Positions 30,012 to 43,200 of a stretch of 64,000 nucleotides of DNA are shown in pieces (the first letter of the stretch is position 1; every line of letters starts with the position of its first letter). Location of the stretch: the NCBI GenBank assembly GCA_905331475.1, contig CAJNYU010002679.1, positions 226,221-290,220 of the forward strand. The letters run 5' to 3'. Source of the DNA: Rotaria socialis. Lineage: Eukaryota; Rotifera; Eurotatoria; Philodinida; Philodinidae. Under the pieces are notes generated by a model, which ran no database searches, had not been told where the DNA came from, and was given only the letters and a program-made list of their open reading frames with translations. The translations under genes were made by a program, and so were the position numbers.

Positions 30012-32440
30012 TTAACCAGAGCCTAAAATAGATCGAAGTAAAAAAGATGAAGACAAAAAAAAAGAAAAGAATGCAATACATACGGATTTCACATAATGGC
30101 CCATTTAGACCTGGTGGACAACGACATGTTGGTGTTGCACTAACATAAACACATGTGCCACCAGCTTGACAATTGAGCGGACAATGTTTTTCATTAAATA
30201 ATCGTTCAACTTAAAATTCAGAATAAAATTTAGTTTTCTTTCTCATTTTTGTTGAGTTACAAAAAAAACATACTTCGTTCACATAAAACACCGGATGTAC
30301 CCCTTTCACACATACATTGTGCACCGCTGCTTGTTGTAATACATTTAGCGTTGTTCATACATGGATTCTTTGGTGAACATGATTTTGGTCGGTTCACTAT
30401 TGAAGGAAAACAGAAGATCACGTTAAATTTCATAGTACGAAAATGAGAAAAATATTTTACTGAATTCGCATCGTGATCCATAAAAGTCATTTGAACATGA
30501 ACAAAAAGCTTGACCAGCTTGTTTTTCATCAATGTAACATTGACCACCATTAAGACAATCTTTATTACATGTTTTCGATATTAATGATCGAGCACTGCGT
30601 CCTAAATATATATTTAATTAGAATATTCATTTCATTGTGTTTTTCAACATACTATGTTGACAATAATATCCTTGAAAACTATCTGGACACCAACATTTTG
30701 CTACATTATTATTTTGAACAGCACATCCTCCATTATTTTGACTGTAGAGTAAAAAAAAGAATATCTTAAAGTAATTCAACCGAACGCAAAAACAAAAAGA
30801 ACACACCATGGATTTGGCGCACATGGATTGGTTACAACAGCAACTGGACATGGTGCTGTAACACATGCACAGTTGGTACCACATGGTGCACGTGGAGCAA
30901 CAGTAGTAGTTGTTGTTGTACTTATTACTAGAGTAACAAAGCAACGATGAATAAATGATCAAAAACATATGACAAAACAATTTACTTTGTTGACAATTAG
31001 TGCCAGTATACGGAAATGAACACGAACAGATGTAACCAGTTGTTGTTTGTGTGCAAAGACCATTGTTAGCACATGGATTTGGCATACAATAATTACGAGA
31101 TTCACATCGGGTACCATAGAATCCATTTGGGCATTGACAAAGAAATGCTATTAAGATCAATATATATGTGTAGTTGTTTTTATCAATAAATAATAATAAG
31201 CTTACTGTTGCCCGTTGGAATACACTGACCTCCATTTTGACAAACTGACTGAGCACATGGATTGAATGGTGTTGTTGTAGTAACACAAGTTTCACAACAA
31301 AAACCAGTAAATGTAGATGGACATATGCACATAAATGAGGAACCTTGTGGAATACATGTTCCTCCGTTTTGACATGGCGATTGAGCACATGGATTGAATG
31401 GTGTGGTTGTTGTTATACGATTTTCGCAACAGAAACCATTGAATCCTGTTAGGCACATACACGTAAATGATGAGCCTTGTGGAGTGCATATTCCACCGTT
31501 TTGACAAGGATTTGGTTGACAAGGTGTAGGAGCTACAAGAGACACACATATAACTTGAATTAATGAACGAGAAAAATAGTATTCAATCGCATACCTGGTG
31601 CTTCACAACGATTACCAGTAAATGTTGCTGGACAATTACAAATGAATCCTTGGCCTATTGGAACACATTGACCACCGTTGACACCTAATGAAGATTGATT
31701 TTGTTGAATTTTACTTAGACTAAACAGATTTCGATACTTACAGGGATTAAATGAACAGGGGTTTCGTGGTTGAACTAAAACAAAATAAGAAATGTTTCTT
31801 CTTATTATTATTATTACAAGATGATAGACATTCATACCTGTTGTAGTTGTTGCTGGTTGACATTGAGAATTGCCACAATAACATTTTATTGTGTTAGCAA
31901 CAACGGCACAAGCACCAGTATTACAAAATGAGCATCGATATTGTCTTGGCATAATCATAGGTCCAAGTGCGCGTGCTTCAGCTATGCTCGCAGCCATAGT
32001 TATATTAAGAAGAGCATCAATATCAGCATCGAATAGATCAGTATCATTGGTGGCATCCACTGGATATTTAATTTAAATATGAATTATTGAGGGAGAGAGC
32101 GAGAGAGAAAATAAAATAATTACCGGCTATACGTTTTTGATTTATTTTTTGGCATCTTTCAACATATTCTGTTGAAAGACATGTTCGAAGTGATTCTTCC
32201 CAGGCTGTACCAGAAGGACATGTAAATCGAATACGGATATTATGAAAGCATCGAATGAATTTTGTACAGCTTCCTGCATCAGCTGAGAAATCTTCACATA
32301 TTTCTGCAAATCAACAAAAAAAACAATTTGCTTTTGTCTAATAAATAGATCTCTTTATCAAATAACTTACGTTGACCAGTAATAGTAATAATCAATGTAG
32401 CAATTGTACAGAAAACGGTATATTGGTTTGCGAATAGCAT
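30012..32440 (-). CDS. secreted protein with chitin-binding type 2 domain and EGF repeats
   Basis: Starts at ATG 32440 with a hydrophobic signal-peptide-like segment ([19 protein letters not shown]). Next comes a peritrophin-A / CBM14 type module: [35 protein letters not shown], in the usual spacing of six cysteines. A spacer rich in Asp/Ala follows, then at least eight EGF-like modules, several linked by [12 protein letters not shown], for example [26 protein letters not shown] and [18 protein letters not shown]. The last module reads [20 protein letters not shown] and the protein ends EIRSG at TAA 30014-30012. About ten exons, mostly one EGF module per exon. No transmembrane segment is visible, so I infer a secreted matrix, cuticle or feeding-related protein. 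Two neighbouring EGF units (31230-31530) are nearly identical. Confidence 0.85.
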
Positions 32441-33163
32441 TGTTCGTGGTAGTATATTCAATAGATGAAATGATGATACAATGAATGACAATTGAAGAAA
32501 TCGATCGCTTTTTAAAGTAAAAAAAACCGCTGTGATTCTCACAAGTAAAATCAATGCGTGGTAGTTAGGTTAGTCATGTGTGCATACTCGTATGCATTGG
32601 GTTTAACACCACGCAAAGATCATCTGCATCTCCACGTTCGTTTGTTATGACGGAATTTCAGTCAGATAATGTAGGCGATATCATAATCTTCTTGTTGCCT
32701 ATTTTTATGTTTTTTTTCCATTTCTTAATAATAAGCAAAATCAGAGAACAAAGATGAGGGCCGAATGTGATTATGTGTGTGAGTCGTGTGGTGATATTTA
32801 ATTTAGACGAATGTTTGATTCATTGATAATCCTTTCCTTTTCATGTGTACGGCGTACCGTCATATGCTTAGTTCGAAATAAAGAACAACAATAAATAAAC
32901 GAACGCATAACAAAGTCTTCTTTCAAAACAATAACAGCGCGTAGGTTTGATATGTGTAATTAACCACAATCGGTTTTTCTTTTACTTTAACTGTCAAATC
33001 AATCTTCTTAATTATTTCTTCTGTTGTTATTGTACAAACATTATCTTTCAAACAAAAAAAAAACGGAAAACAGAAAATATGTTCGCAAATTTGGATAAAT
33101 CTTTGTGTATATATAAACTAAAATTTATGTTCATAATAAATAAACAAATTCGCTACAAATATA
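32441..33163. other. divergent intergenic region
   Basis: About 720 bp between the EGF-domain gene start (-) and the aminopeptidase-like gene start (+). Expected to hold both promoters; nothing coding seen. Confidence 0.45.
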
Positions 33164-36059
33164 ATGTTAAATCGAACTATGAAAGTTTCCATTATTTTAC
33201 TTGTTCTTGTTGGATTTCTATTGAGTTCGATTGGATTCCTGCGTTTATTTTATAATCCCATTGAATTTACGAGTGAAGATTTGCAAGATGATATTATTCC
33301 GCAACATTATCAACTTGAATTCATTGATCATGTTGATCATTTGATTTGTCGTTTAAACATTCTTTTTCAATTGACACAAAATCGAAAGCAACTTCGAATT
33401 AGACAACCTATTGATCATACAATAGAACGTTCTTCTATTATTCTTTACGATAAACAAAGTTCAATACCAATAGAAATTCAAATTGAAAATAACCAAATTA
33501 TAATTAAAAAACATGCATGGAAAAGTATTTTCTATCAAGGAAATTATACAATTGCAATCAGCAGTTATATCAATCTACGAAAAGAAAATTTTATTCATCA
33601 AACATGGTCATCAAAATATCGAATTTTATTTACTAAAAATTATTTATTTCCTCATTTTTCACATTCATATTATCGATCGACATTTAATATCAAAATAAAT
33701 AGTTCTGATTATATTATTTCTAATCTGCCTCTGCATAAAACGAGTTCACCATTTGAAATATCACATGTGGCTTTTACTTTACTTCATCAATATGATTGTC
33801 GATCCATGAGCATTCTTCAATTATGTTTTCCAGTTATTAATGCATCGTATGAAATCGATTTATATTCGCATTTATTTAATTATACTTTAAATGCCATTCA
33901 AATATTTGAAACATTTTTCTCACAAAAATTTTCATTGAATAAATTAACATTAGTTACTGTTTTAGAATTGAATGATGAGATTATATCCAAGCCTGGTTTA
34001 GTATTTATCGATCAAAATGCTTTACTAGTTAATACATCAGCTGAACAAATAATTCAGCAGCATGAATTAATTTTTTTAATAGTAGCCTATCAATGGATGG
34101 ACGCAACAATTCAATTTGATCAAGATACAAAATGGTTTAGTGGAAGTCTAGCGAAAAATATTGCTCGTCATTTGTTTCACAGAATCAACGATCCTATTGA
34201 AAATAAGGATTCACATATTGAACGATTTATGTCCACAGTTGTACGTGATTCACTGTGTAATATTAATTCAGTTGAAGAAGCGAATGATGTCAAGTAAGAA
34301 TTCTTGATTAAAATAATGTGCAGATTGTTTTCATATTTATTCTTCTTGCCAGCGTGTGATGTGATAGAATAGAATTTTTTCGATGATCTTTAACTATGAA
34401 AATAGATCATAGTTGGAGTTTTTCGCACAAATTTTGTTCTTTTTTCAATTGCCTCTTGACATTTAAGAAAAATTCGGCTAGGAAGTAAAAAATAACTTGA
34501 TGACAAGTATTACCGAATTGCGTCTGTTGATATATAAATTAATTAAGTCTATACATTTGCATGTGTTTAGATTCGAACATGTTTTAATTGCAAAAGGTGA
34601 GGCATATTTAAATGAATATAGATTATATATTGGCGATGATCAATTTCATACACGAATTCAACAGTTGATTCAACAGTCACATGATAGTTTTATTAATCAA
34701 TCTGCTTTATTCTCAATTTTCTTTCCTGATGTATCATCATTTTTAACTTTGCCAAAACTATCCGGCCATCCAATAGCTCTCATGAATTCATCAACACTTG
34801 ATATGCATTTATTTAAATTCAATCAAAATTGTTCATTACCAATATCATCAACTCATCCAATAATAGTCTATCACCTTCTCAATGATTCTTTTCTCTCAGT
34901 CATGAATTCTTCGCAAATATTTTCAAATTCTTCTTCATTTGTAGTACCATTTAATCCATTTATACATATGTTTTATTCATCATGGAATCATCTCGTCGAT
35001 GCAATTAAAATTCTTCATCATCAACCATTCCATTCATTCTCTAAACTTCTATTGGATAGTTTTCTATTCAATCTTGCTAGTCAAATACCCATTAAATATT
35101 TTTTACAATTAATCGATTTATTTTTTCAACAACCGATTATAAGTATAACAAAAAATGATTTAGTTCTTATACATAAAATTCTTCAATGGTACCGATCAAT
35201 GTTATCTAATTCAGTTGAAGAAAAATTTTTGGTTTTCCTTCGAAAAATTCTCAATCCATATTGTTCAAATCAACTATGGACACGACAACTATTAATCGAT
35301 GTAAAATATTATAATCAACAAATTATAAATGATATTCTTTTAGAATTATGTTGTTCAATCAATCATTCGATATGTTTACAACATATACCAATCAGAAATG
35401 ATCCACAAATACTTCTACAATTTATTTTTAATAATCAACGATTCGGTTAAATTTTTTTGCGAAAATTTTCTTACCGTTTATTTTTCTGTTTAGATTTACA
35501 ACCAGAAAAATCAATAGACTATCATCTAAATCAAACTAATATGCTAACAAGTTTTAATCAACTTCGAATACCATCGCTATTTATATATCCTGATCGAATT
35601 ACAATGAATATTGTTTGTCAAACAGTTCGCCAACAAAATGATAAATACTGGTATGATCTTATTCATTTCCTAGAACAAAAATTTCAATATCAATCTATTC
35701 CATCATCGATTGTAACTGGTTTATCTTGTGCTATTCAAACAAAAGAACAGATTGATTTTTATGTTAACAATCTATGTCCACCATCACCATTTAAATGGAC
35801 ATGCTATCGAAATATTCTTACATATTCATCAATAAAAGATTTTGAACAACTCAAAACTATAGACAAAGAAGAATGGCCACAAAATAATGATGAACTCATT
35901 GATTTTTTATTTCATACTAATATTAAACAAGGAAATTTTAGTTTACATCCAATGATTCAGGAATTTCAATTATTAGCTTTCACATGGTTGACTACCAATC
36001 AATATGAGCTTTTACATTGGCTTGACAATGAAAATAATCAAAATGCATATTTAATTTAA
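33164..36059 (+). CDS. M1 aminopeptidase-like membrane protein lacking catalytic motifs
   Basis: Three exons (33164-34293, 34571-35445, 35494-36059) join in phase to about 856 aa, normal M1 length. The N-terminus has a single membrane anchor (residues ~7-27), as in aminopeptidase N/ERAP type II membrane proteins. The N-terminal beta domain starts IPQHYQLEF. The catalytic region can be aligned: GLVFIDQNALLVNTSAEQII corresponds to the stretch after the substrate-binding GAMEN motif, which is missing. HELIFLIVAYQWMDATIQFD stands where HExxHxW should be, so the zinc-binding HExxH is lost. FEHVLIAKGEAYLNEYRLYIGDDQF matches the segment holding the catalytic Tyr, which is not a Tyr here. The remaining 500 residues form the helical ERAP1-C-like domain (NQTNMLTSFNQLRIPS..). 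Many N-x-S/T sites. I infer a pseudoenzyme with a binding role; no disabling stop or frameshift is present. Confidence 0.85.
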
Positions 36060-37836
36060 CTTGACACACGATCAAGAACTTTCTTTCTTTCTTTCTTTTT
36101 CCAAATACGGAAACGACTAGTGTATTCAAAATAATAGTAAATACATATGCTTGATTATATAGTCGGATACACCGTTCTATTTGAGTAATAGCAATTCTTT
36201 TCATCTATTATCAATGACGTTGACAGAACGGAAAACGGGGTTTTAGTGCAAGCTTTGGAATTGCTACTCTAAAATTCTTTTTCGTCTTGTTTTATTTTTT
36301 TTATTGAACGAGAGCAGCGATGTCGACAACGCCGGATTCTTTTGTCAACGATGGCAGCGCACACACGCACATTCATATTTATATCTATACGATAAAAGAA
36401 AAGAGACAGTCGACCGCGAAGAGGATAAAAAAAAAGGAAAAAAAGATAATTTAAAAAGGCACACTCCTAAGCATAAGGACACAAAAATGAATAATAGCCA
36501 TTCTTGTCTTTCATCTTTGTTCCTGTAGGTTGTTATATACTAGGTGTTGATGTGCATAGGTTATTAGTATAGAGAGTGTCACTTGTTTTTCGAGTATATA
36601 TAACCCACCGCTCATTGAATGCGATAGATAAAAAGGTAAGAAGAAACGCCTGAAGCTATCATTTTTTTCCTTTCACTGATTTTCACTGATCTCTCTTCAT
36701 CGCCATCTTGATTGCATCAATGCACATGCACGCACAGGAAACTTGCTACGATGATGATCTACTGTGTTTTTTTTCTTCTCTTCAGTGTTTCTCTCTAAGC
36801 TATTTTACAATCGAAGGGCATATGTGTATGCGCAAGGTCTATGTGATGACAAGTAGCATCTAATCTTGTTTATTTGTACTCCTGAGAGCTTATAAAAAAT
36901 GTATGGATATTATCAATTTCTTTTTTTTTAAATTTTTCCACCACATGCAAGTGTTTGTTATTGTCGTTCATCGTTTCTTTCCGAAATAATTATAAAGATT
37001 GCTAGCAGTCTCTATTGTCTTTTCTTATTCACGCGGATTAGGATGGGGAAAAAAAGAAAGAACAAGCAGAAGAAGACAACGAGTGAGACATTTACAGAAG
37101 AATGCTTATAATATTTGTTAACTCGGATCGGGGTTGGACTTATTCATTCAAGCAAATGAAATCGAAACCAACCGATGAACAACCTAATTGGCTGCCATAT
37201 GAGTAGATAGAGAGAGAGAAAAATGGGACATGACATTTTGACAGAAGTTCACTCATCATCATCATCAATGCCATATAGATATAGAAACACAAGCTGTCTA
37301 TCGATGGCCCTGATAGTTATAGTACGTGTGTAACAGCCGGGCCGGCAAACATACATTCTAATTACATGGGCAGAAGGAAAACGACTATGTTAGTGTAAAA
37401 GTTAATGACAATAACTTGTTTTTTCGATCTTGAATATTAAAAACAAAACAAAAAAGGAAAAGACATCCTCCCATCGCACAGCACGTATATGTAAGAACAT
37501 TATCTCTATTGTACAGCAACAATACAGTTTACAGATGATAGTAAATACGTGGATTATATTAATAACTCTCATTCCTATATAAAACGAGACTGAGCAAGCA
37601 GCGAAGAAGAAAAGGCTACAGAGAGAGAAGTCGCCGAACGATAAGAAATAGAAAGAAGGAAATCGTTGCGAGTTGTTCTTTCTTTAGCATCTCAATTACA
37701 TCATGACAAAAGAAAAAAAAACAGATGAATTGTGTTAGAGGAAAAAGACGATGAAAGAAAAAAAGAAAAAAGAAGAATCAGTATACATTAGTTGACTCTT
37801 CAGATGTTATATTGAATATATACAGCGACAAGCAAT
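36060..37836. other. 1.8-kb intergenic region
   Basis: No confident gene. Contains (TTTC)n at about 36080-36097. A 5' exon of the following membrane protein may be hidden here, because its first cysteine-rich domain is incomplete in the model. Confidence 0.4.
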
Positions 37837-38677
37837 ATGATACCGTCGAACGGTCATACATGTGACGGTGGCAATCGTACATTACGTTGGTCACAATTTT
37901 GTGATGGAATAATTGATTGTCATGATCGATTTGATGAAGAAGGACACTTTTGTAGTAAGTTCAAATTATTATAATTATATATTTATATTTTTTTTTCTCC
38001 TTGGTTTTTACATAGAACATTGTGTCAATAATCTCTATTCATGTCCTCCTGAAGATGACATACGCTGTGATTTAGCTTGTAATATGCTTCGTTATGTACC
38101 TTGTCAAATGATACAAGATCGTCGTGCATGTAATAGTATTCAATCGAATTGTAAATATAACTAATTATTATTTTTTTATATAAAAAAAATTATGTTCGAC
38201 TTTTTTCTTCTTCTCAGACGATCAATATTCACCATATCATTTGCTCAAGAATTTTTATTTTTATATTGGTATGTTGATATATCATCATGTCAGATTTGCT
38301 TAATCTAATTTTCTTTCAATTATTCAGCTGTTGCCATCGCTACTGTTGCTATGCTTCTTATTATTACCGGTATTATCCTACTGATCAAGTATCTTACGCG
38401 TACATATCAACGGCGAATAACTAGATCGTCCGCGAAAGTAAGAATTTCTCTTTTTCTCTATTTTTTTTTATATCGAAAGACTTTCTTTTAATCATTATAG
38501 ACAGTATATACTCCTTCGGCTCCAGCACCGCCACCATCTTACCTATCGACTTTACATAATAGAGCTGAAACAGATACATTATCTAGTCATATCTATGAAG
38601 AATGTTATGCACCGCCTCCATACGAAAAAGCTCATAAATATCCAATGACAAGAAGATACTACGAGCATGCATTATGA
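37837..38677 (+). CDS. single-pass membrane protein with partial LDL-receptor class A domain and PPxY tail
   Basis: Five exons join in phase to about 195 aa. The N-terminal part (TCDGGNRTLRWSQFCDGIID then CHDRFDEEGHFC) is the second half of an LDL-receptor class A module with its Ca2+-binding D..DC..D..DE pattern. The first two cysteines of the module are absent. A further Cys-rich stretch (SCPPEDDIRCDLACNML) precedes a clear transmembrane helix (AIATVAMLLIITGIILLI). The cytoplasmic tail is basic, then holds PPPSY and PPPYEK, the latter a PPxY-type WW-domain ligand of the kind bound by Nedd4-like ubiquitin ligases. An AG acceptor (TATATACAG, ending 37825) just upstream of the ATG suggests a missing 5' exon with a signal peptide and the rest of the module. 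Function unknown; an endocytic receptor role is only inferred. Confidence 0.75.
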
Positions 38678-38759
38678 TAATTCTTACGGAAATCAAAAAT
38701 TTTAGTTTTTTATTTGTTGCTATTTAAAAAGAAAGAAAGATACTCAAAATATATGAATA

Positions 38760-39924
38760 TTATGAATCCAGAAATTGTTTTTCATCCGTTCCAGTAAATA
38801 TTCGAATGGCATGAATATTTGGCAATTGTTTTTTAAGTGCTTCGGATACTAAACGATGTTGATTAACCATACGCATATTGGCAAATTCATCGGTTACGAC
38901 AACGATTTCATAACTTGCCCCACAACCAGCTAAAAGCAAAACAGAATAAAAAAAAAACATATTAAGTCATTGATGAAATTCGAACTTCAGTTATTCTATT
39001 GTCGAAAGGAAAATGCATTCCTAATTATTAACCTTCTTCCAACATCTTTATGATATAGGCGAATTCAAATTTGTAATTATCATTAATACTGAACTTAAGA
39101 AAGGATTATATATATATAGCAACTTGTTTTTTTTTATGCAAAAGAATTACGGGATTAGATTAGATATATTTATAATAAGATTTTTTTGTGTGTTGTTCTT
39201 CCTTGATAAATGAGCTTCTTTTCTTTTTTTTTAATCTACAAACCAGACCATATGAATTGTATTATGAATAGCGGTTTTATCAATCGAAGAGTTGACTCTA
39301 GAGCATGATGAAGAAAAAAGAACGTTTTTTTTTCACATATACTCGTTTTATTTTCATTGTAATATAAATTTCTTTGGTATAAAATGTTTGAAATGAATAT
39401 ATGCAGCCGGTCTTCTGTAATTGATGACTTTGAGTCTCATTAATTTTAATTATTGCTACTTACCCGATTCTTCTCCTATCCGGAAGTAACTCTAATAGGT
39501 CATATAATAAATCAGCATCATAATTGACTTCGTCTTACAAACTCTATTATGAAATAGTGAAACTTATCTTTTCAACTGCATCGAGTCACTTGAGAAAAGT
39601 ATGAGTCATCGAGCACAATAGGCCGGAAGTAAGGTATCTTTAGAATGCGTATCCGATTCCGATTACAAAATTCTCGATGCGATGCGTTAATCAAAGTCGT
39701 CGATACAAAACAAATCACATATATTTACCAGAAGTATCTTTGATGTCAATAAGACGAGCATTTGGAAAACGTACTTTTAAAACATCATTCAATACCGTTT
39801 CAGCTTCAGTTTTTGACGATGATGATGATGATGTATTAATACTAGCAAATCGGAATAAATTTAGATTAGCTTGATTTCTAATCAAATTTGAAAGATTAAA
39901 ACGACTGAGATATTTTGCAATCAT
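38760..39924 (-). CDS. BOLA3: BolA-family protein, mitochondrial BOLA3-like
   Basis: Two exons (39924-39729 and 38929-38760) join in phase to 121 aa. BOLA3 works with glutaredoxin 5 and NFU1 in delivering [4Fe-4S] clusters to mitochondrial enzymes. The first about 35 residues (MIAKYLSRFNLSNLIRNQA..) are basic and hydroxylated without acids, as in a mitochondrial targeting peptide. The BolA fold then follows: FPNARLIDIKDTSAGCGASY, EIVVVTDEF, the helix-turn-helix HRLVSEALKKQLPNIHAIRI with the conserved His, and FTGTDE. The invariant GCGA Cys is present. The intron of about 800 bp is far longer than the local norm and shows nothing recognisable. Confidence 0.92.
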
Positions 39925-40287
39925 CTAGAATACATTTTTTTGTATGTTTGTATATATGTATAAGATAGAAATACTTTTTATTAATCGTTCCCGAACAAAA
40001 AAAAAACAAAAGACAAGAAATGAAATGGTACCCAAGTACACTACATAGGTGTACATAAATAAGGAAAACTGACTAACAGATCAAAAAAGAAAAAACAGCA
40101 AAGCCTTTTACCTCCTTCCGTTTTTTTTTCTATACAATGATGCACATACATGAAAAATAGACTTTCATAATAATGGAAACGTAAATAATTCTAGTTAAGA
40201 AACAAAATATTGATTTGCAGTTAAAATAAGCGCATTTATATTAATGATGATTACTATTTTTCAAGTGCTATGAATTTTGACAAGATG
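39925..40287. other. short intergenic region
   Basis: 363 bp between the BOLA3 start and the RALBP1 stop, both on the minus strand. Poly-A/T rich; nothing coding seen. Confidence 0.4.
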
Positions 40288-43200
40288 TTACAGTTTAGTC
40301 ACTTGAATATTTGTAGTAGCAGATGGTGCTGTTGGTGATAATGGTGGATTCGTATTATTATTTAGATGAATTCTACTCGATAAACGTCCAAAACGTAATT
40401 CAATACACAAATCTTCAATACGTTCATTTTCATTATCAATATTTCGTTTAATAGCTTCGATTTTCGTCTAGAAAAAACAAAAACAAGAGCATTTTATTAT
40501 TTCAATTTTCACCCGGCATGTAGTTAGAGAAATGATGCAATTTTTCTTTTTTTTTGTTTAGTGTACCAAATCGAGTTTGAACTTAAATATTAGTCTATAT
40601 AAGAGACATTTTTCAACTCGCTATTCAAATTTCTATGTCCAAAAAAGCGCGGATCTCTCATATAGAGGACACAAAAAAAAACTAATGTATACATTTAGTC
40701 TGATAGATTACGACCTGTCTTCTCAACAGAAACCTTATACTTTCAAATGATTTATTATAAACAAAATCGATTGTCTGTTACCTCCAATTGATTATTTTGT
40801 TTGATGGTATTCAATAGTTCCTGTAAAATATCTACAGTTTGATTTGATGATGCATCATTTTCTGCTGGTGCTGTCATTGCTGGATTTGTAGTAGGTAAAT
40901 CAGATGATTTCTCATTCATTTGTTGTTCCAATTTAGTTAAATTTTCTTTTTCGGTCATAAATGAATTATAAATTGCTTTTACTATAAAAGAAAAGCTAAG
41001 TGTAAATACTAGATACAAAGAATAAAATTTACATCGTGCGAGAATACGAGCTTCAGCAATTTTTTCTTTTAGTAATTCTTCTTCTGGCACACCAGCATGA
41101 CTATCAAGAATTTTGTGTATATGACTAATTAATTCATCATCATCGGTTTCAACTCCACTTTGTTCACGTTGTCGAATAGGCTTCGGACTTATCGGAACAT
41201 TTGATAGTTTTGGTGTTTCGTCATGTGATCCAGGCGTTTGCTGAGTTTTCGATGTTTCCTCTCGTTTATTAACAATTAAAATAACTTCAGGTTGATGAGA
41301 TGTAGCTAAAAGATGAGCAAGCCATAGAAATAAATTTGTTTTTTTAACTTTTCGATTGCAAACAATTACTTGATTCAGGTAGTGAAACACTAGCAGCTAT
41401 TGCGGCCGAATGTTCAAGAAATGATGAAAGACGATTTGGTTGTAAACGACGAGTTTCTTGTTTAATCTATTGATAAAAAAAAATGAAATACAAGTACAGC
41501 ATGAAAAATCTTCTTCATTGAAATAGTCAAATGATGTTCGTTTTTACATCATCGAAACTAGAATAACAAAGGACCTCAACCATGAGCTTTTCCATTCAAA
41601 ACGAGTGTAAAAATGCAGAATAATTTGCATCGAGCACTGCACTCACTGCTAAAACAAGTTTTAATCCAATCTGAAATTATCTATAATTAAAATGTTCGAA
41701 AATAGCAATGTGAACTTTTCTGATTTAAACCCTTATCTAGTCATGAGACAAAAAAAATGCTTTTTCTTGTTTGCAGACTAAGAAATAGAATTCAATTGAT
41801 TGAACCATTGCTTAAATATAAATTCCGGAACTTCTCGTGCATTATTTCAGTTCATTTAATAATCTCAATTTACAATGTTTCCGTTTTCTGACTCGATTGA
41901 ATAAACTGAAATACCTTTCGTTTAAGCGCTGTAACAAGCCGTTGTTGAGTCCATAATTGTTCTTCTTTATCTTTATCCACATTCGTTGGTGTTGTTGTTC
42001 CGTATGTTGATGAGACAGGTTGAGATTTTTGCATATCTTCATGCATTTTATTTAATAATGTTTCCTGTTTAGCTAATTCTGCTTCTAGTTCTCTGCAGTC
42101 AAAAACAGACGATAGTTGACTGACAATAAAATAGAGCTCAACACTTACTCAATAGTTTCCGAGTGAAGTGAAGATCGTGAGACATTTTTATTTAATGAAC
42201 CTCTAAATAGCAGGAAAAAAAGAATTATTTATAAAAAAAAAGAAAAGAAAATCTTCATCAAAATAAATACCGAGATGATTCCGGCCGATCGAATAGATCA
42301 GGTGCATGTTGTATTAAATATTTAACAGTACGATCTTTACTTTTAATCAATGCAGCTATAGAACCAAATATAAATGATGATTCACCACTCTTTGATGATG
42401 TTGGAGTAGGAGACATTGCATGTGGCTGATGAATAACATCATGTAAATGAAGAAATAATAGACGTATTGTATCGCGATTTGATTTTGGAAGTTTTTGTAA
42501 ATGATTTCGAATTTCAGAAAAGCGATTACCATCATGACCTAGAAAATTCATGTTTTTTAAAAAAGTTTAAGAAAACCCTTCCGTTTATTACCTGGATCAT
42601 TGATAATTTTAAAGATTGCACTACTTAATTCAGTTGGTATTAATTGTTCAGGTAATTCTTTAAGAAAACGTTTAAGTAAACTAACAGCAAATGCTGGTGT
42701 TAATGGTTGTTTTAAAGCGTTTTCAAGATCAGCTGGTTGTTTGATTTTTACTGGTTCTTGCCGATAGACACTATCTTGTGGATGAGCTTTTCATATGCGC
42801 AAAAACAAAAATTACGAATGTTCTACTAGAATAAATCTTTACCTTGCTCAATAATATTTATACAATCAACTAAAAACCTTGGTACAGATAGATCATCATT
42901 TTGTAATGGATTATGTTTAGTAGCTTCTTCCAGTGATAAACCGATTATTAGACGAAGTTGTTCGACTAAACCTAGAGGAAATTTACAAGATTATTCTTTG
43001 AAATATGAAAAAGAATCATGATTGTAGAAAAGAATTCTATATCTTTCTAGGTAAAACTACTAGCGGCGTAACCAGGATTTTAAGCTACGGGGGGGGGNTC
43101 TTTTCTCTTTACTGTTGTTGATCAAGACGAAAGTTTCGTTGTTGAACAGATAAATGACGATCGATTACTCACATTGTACAAAGACGACATAAACAGAACA

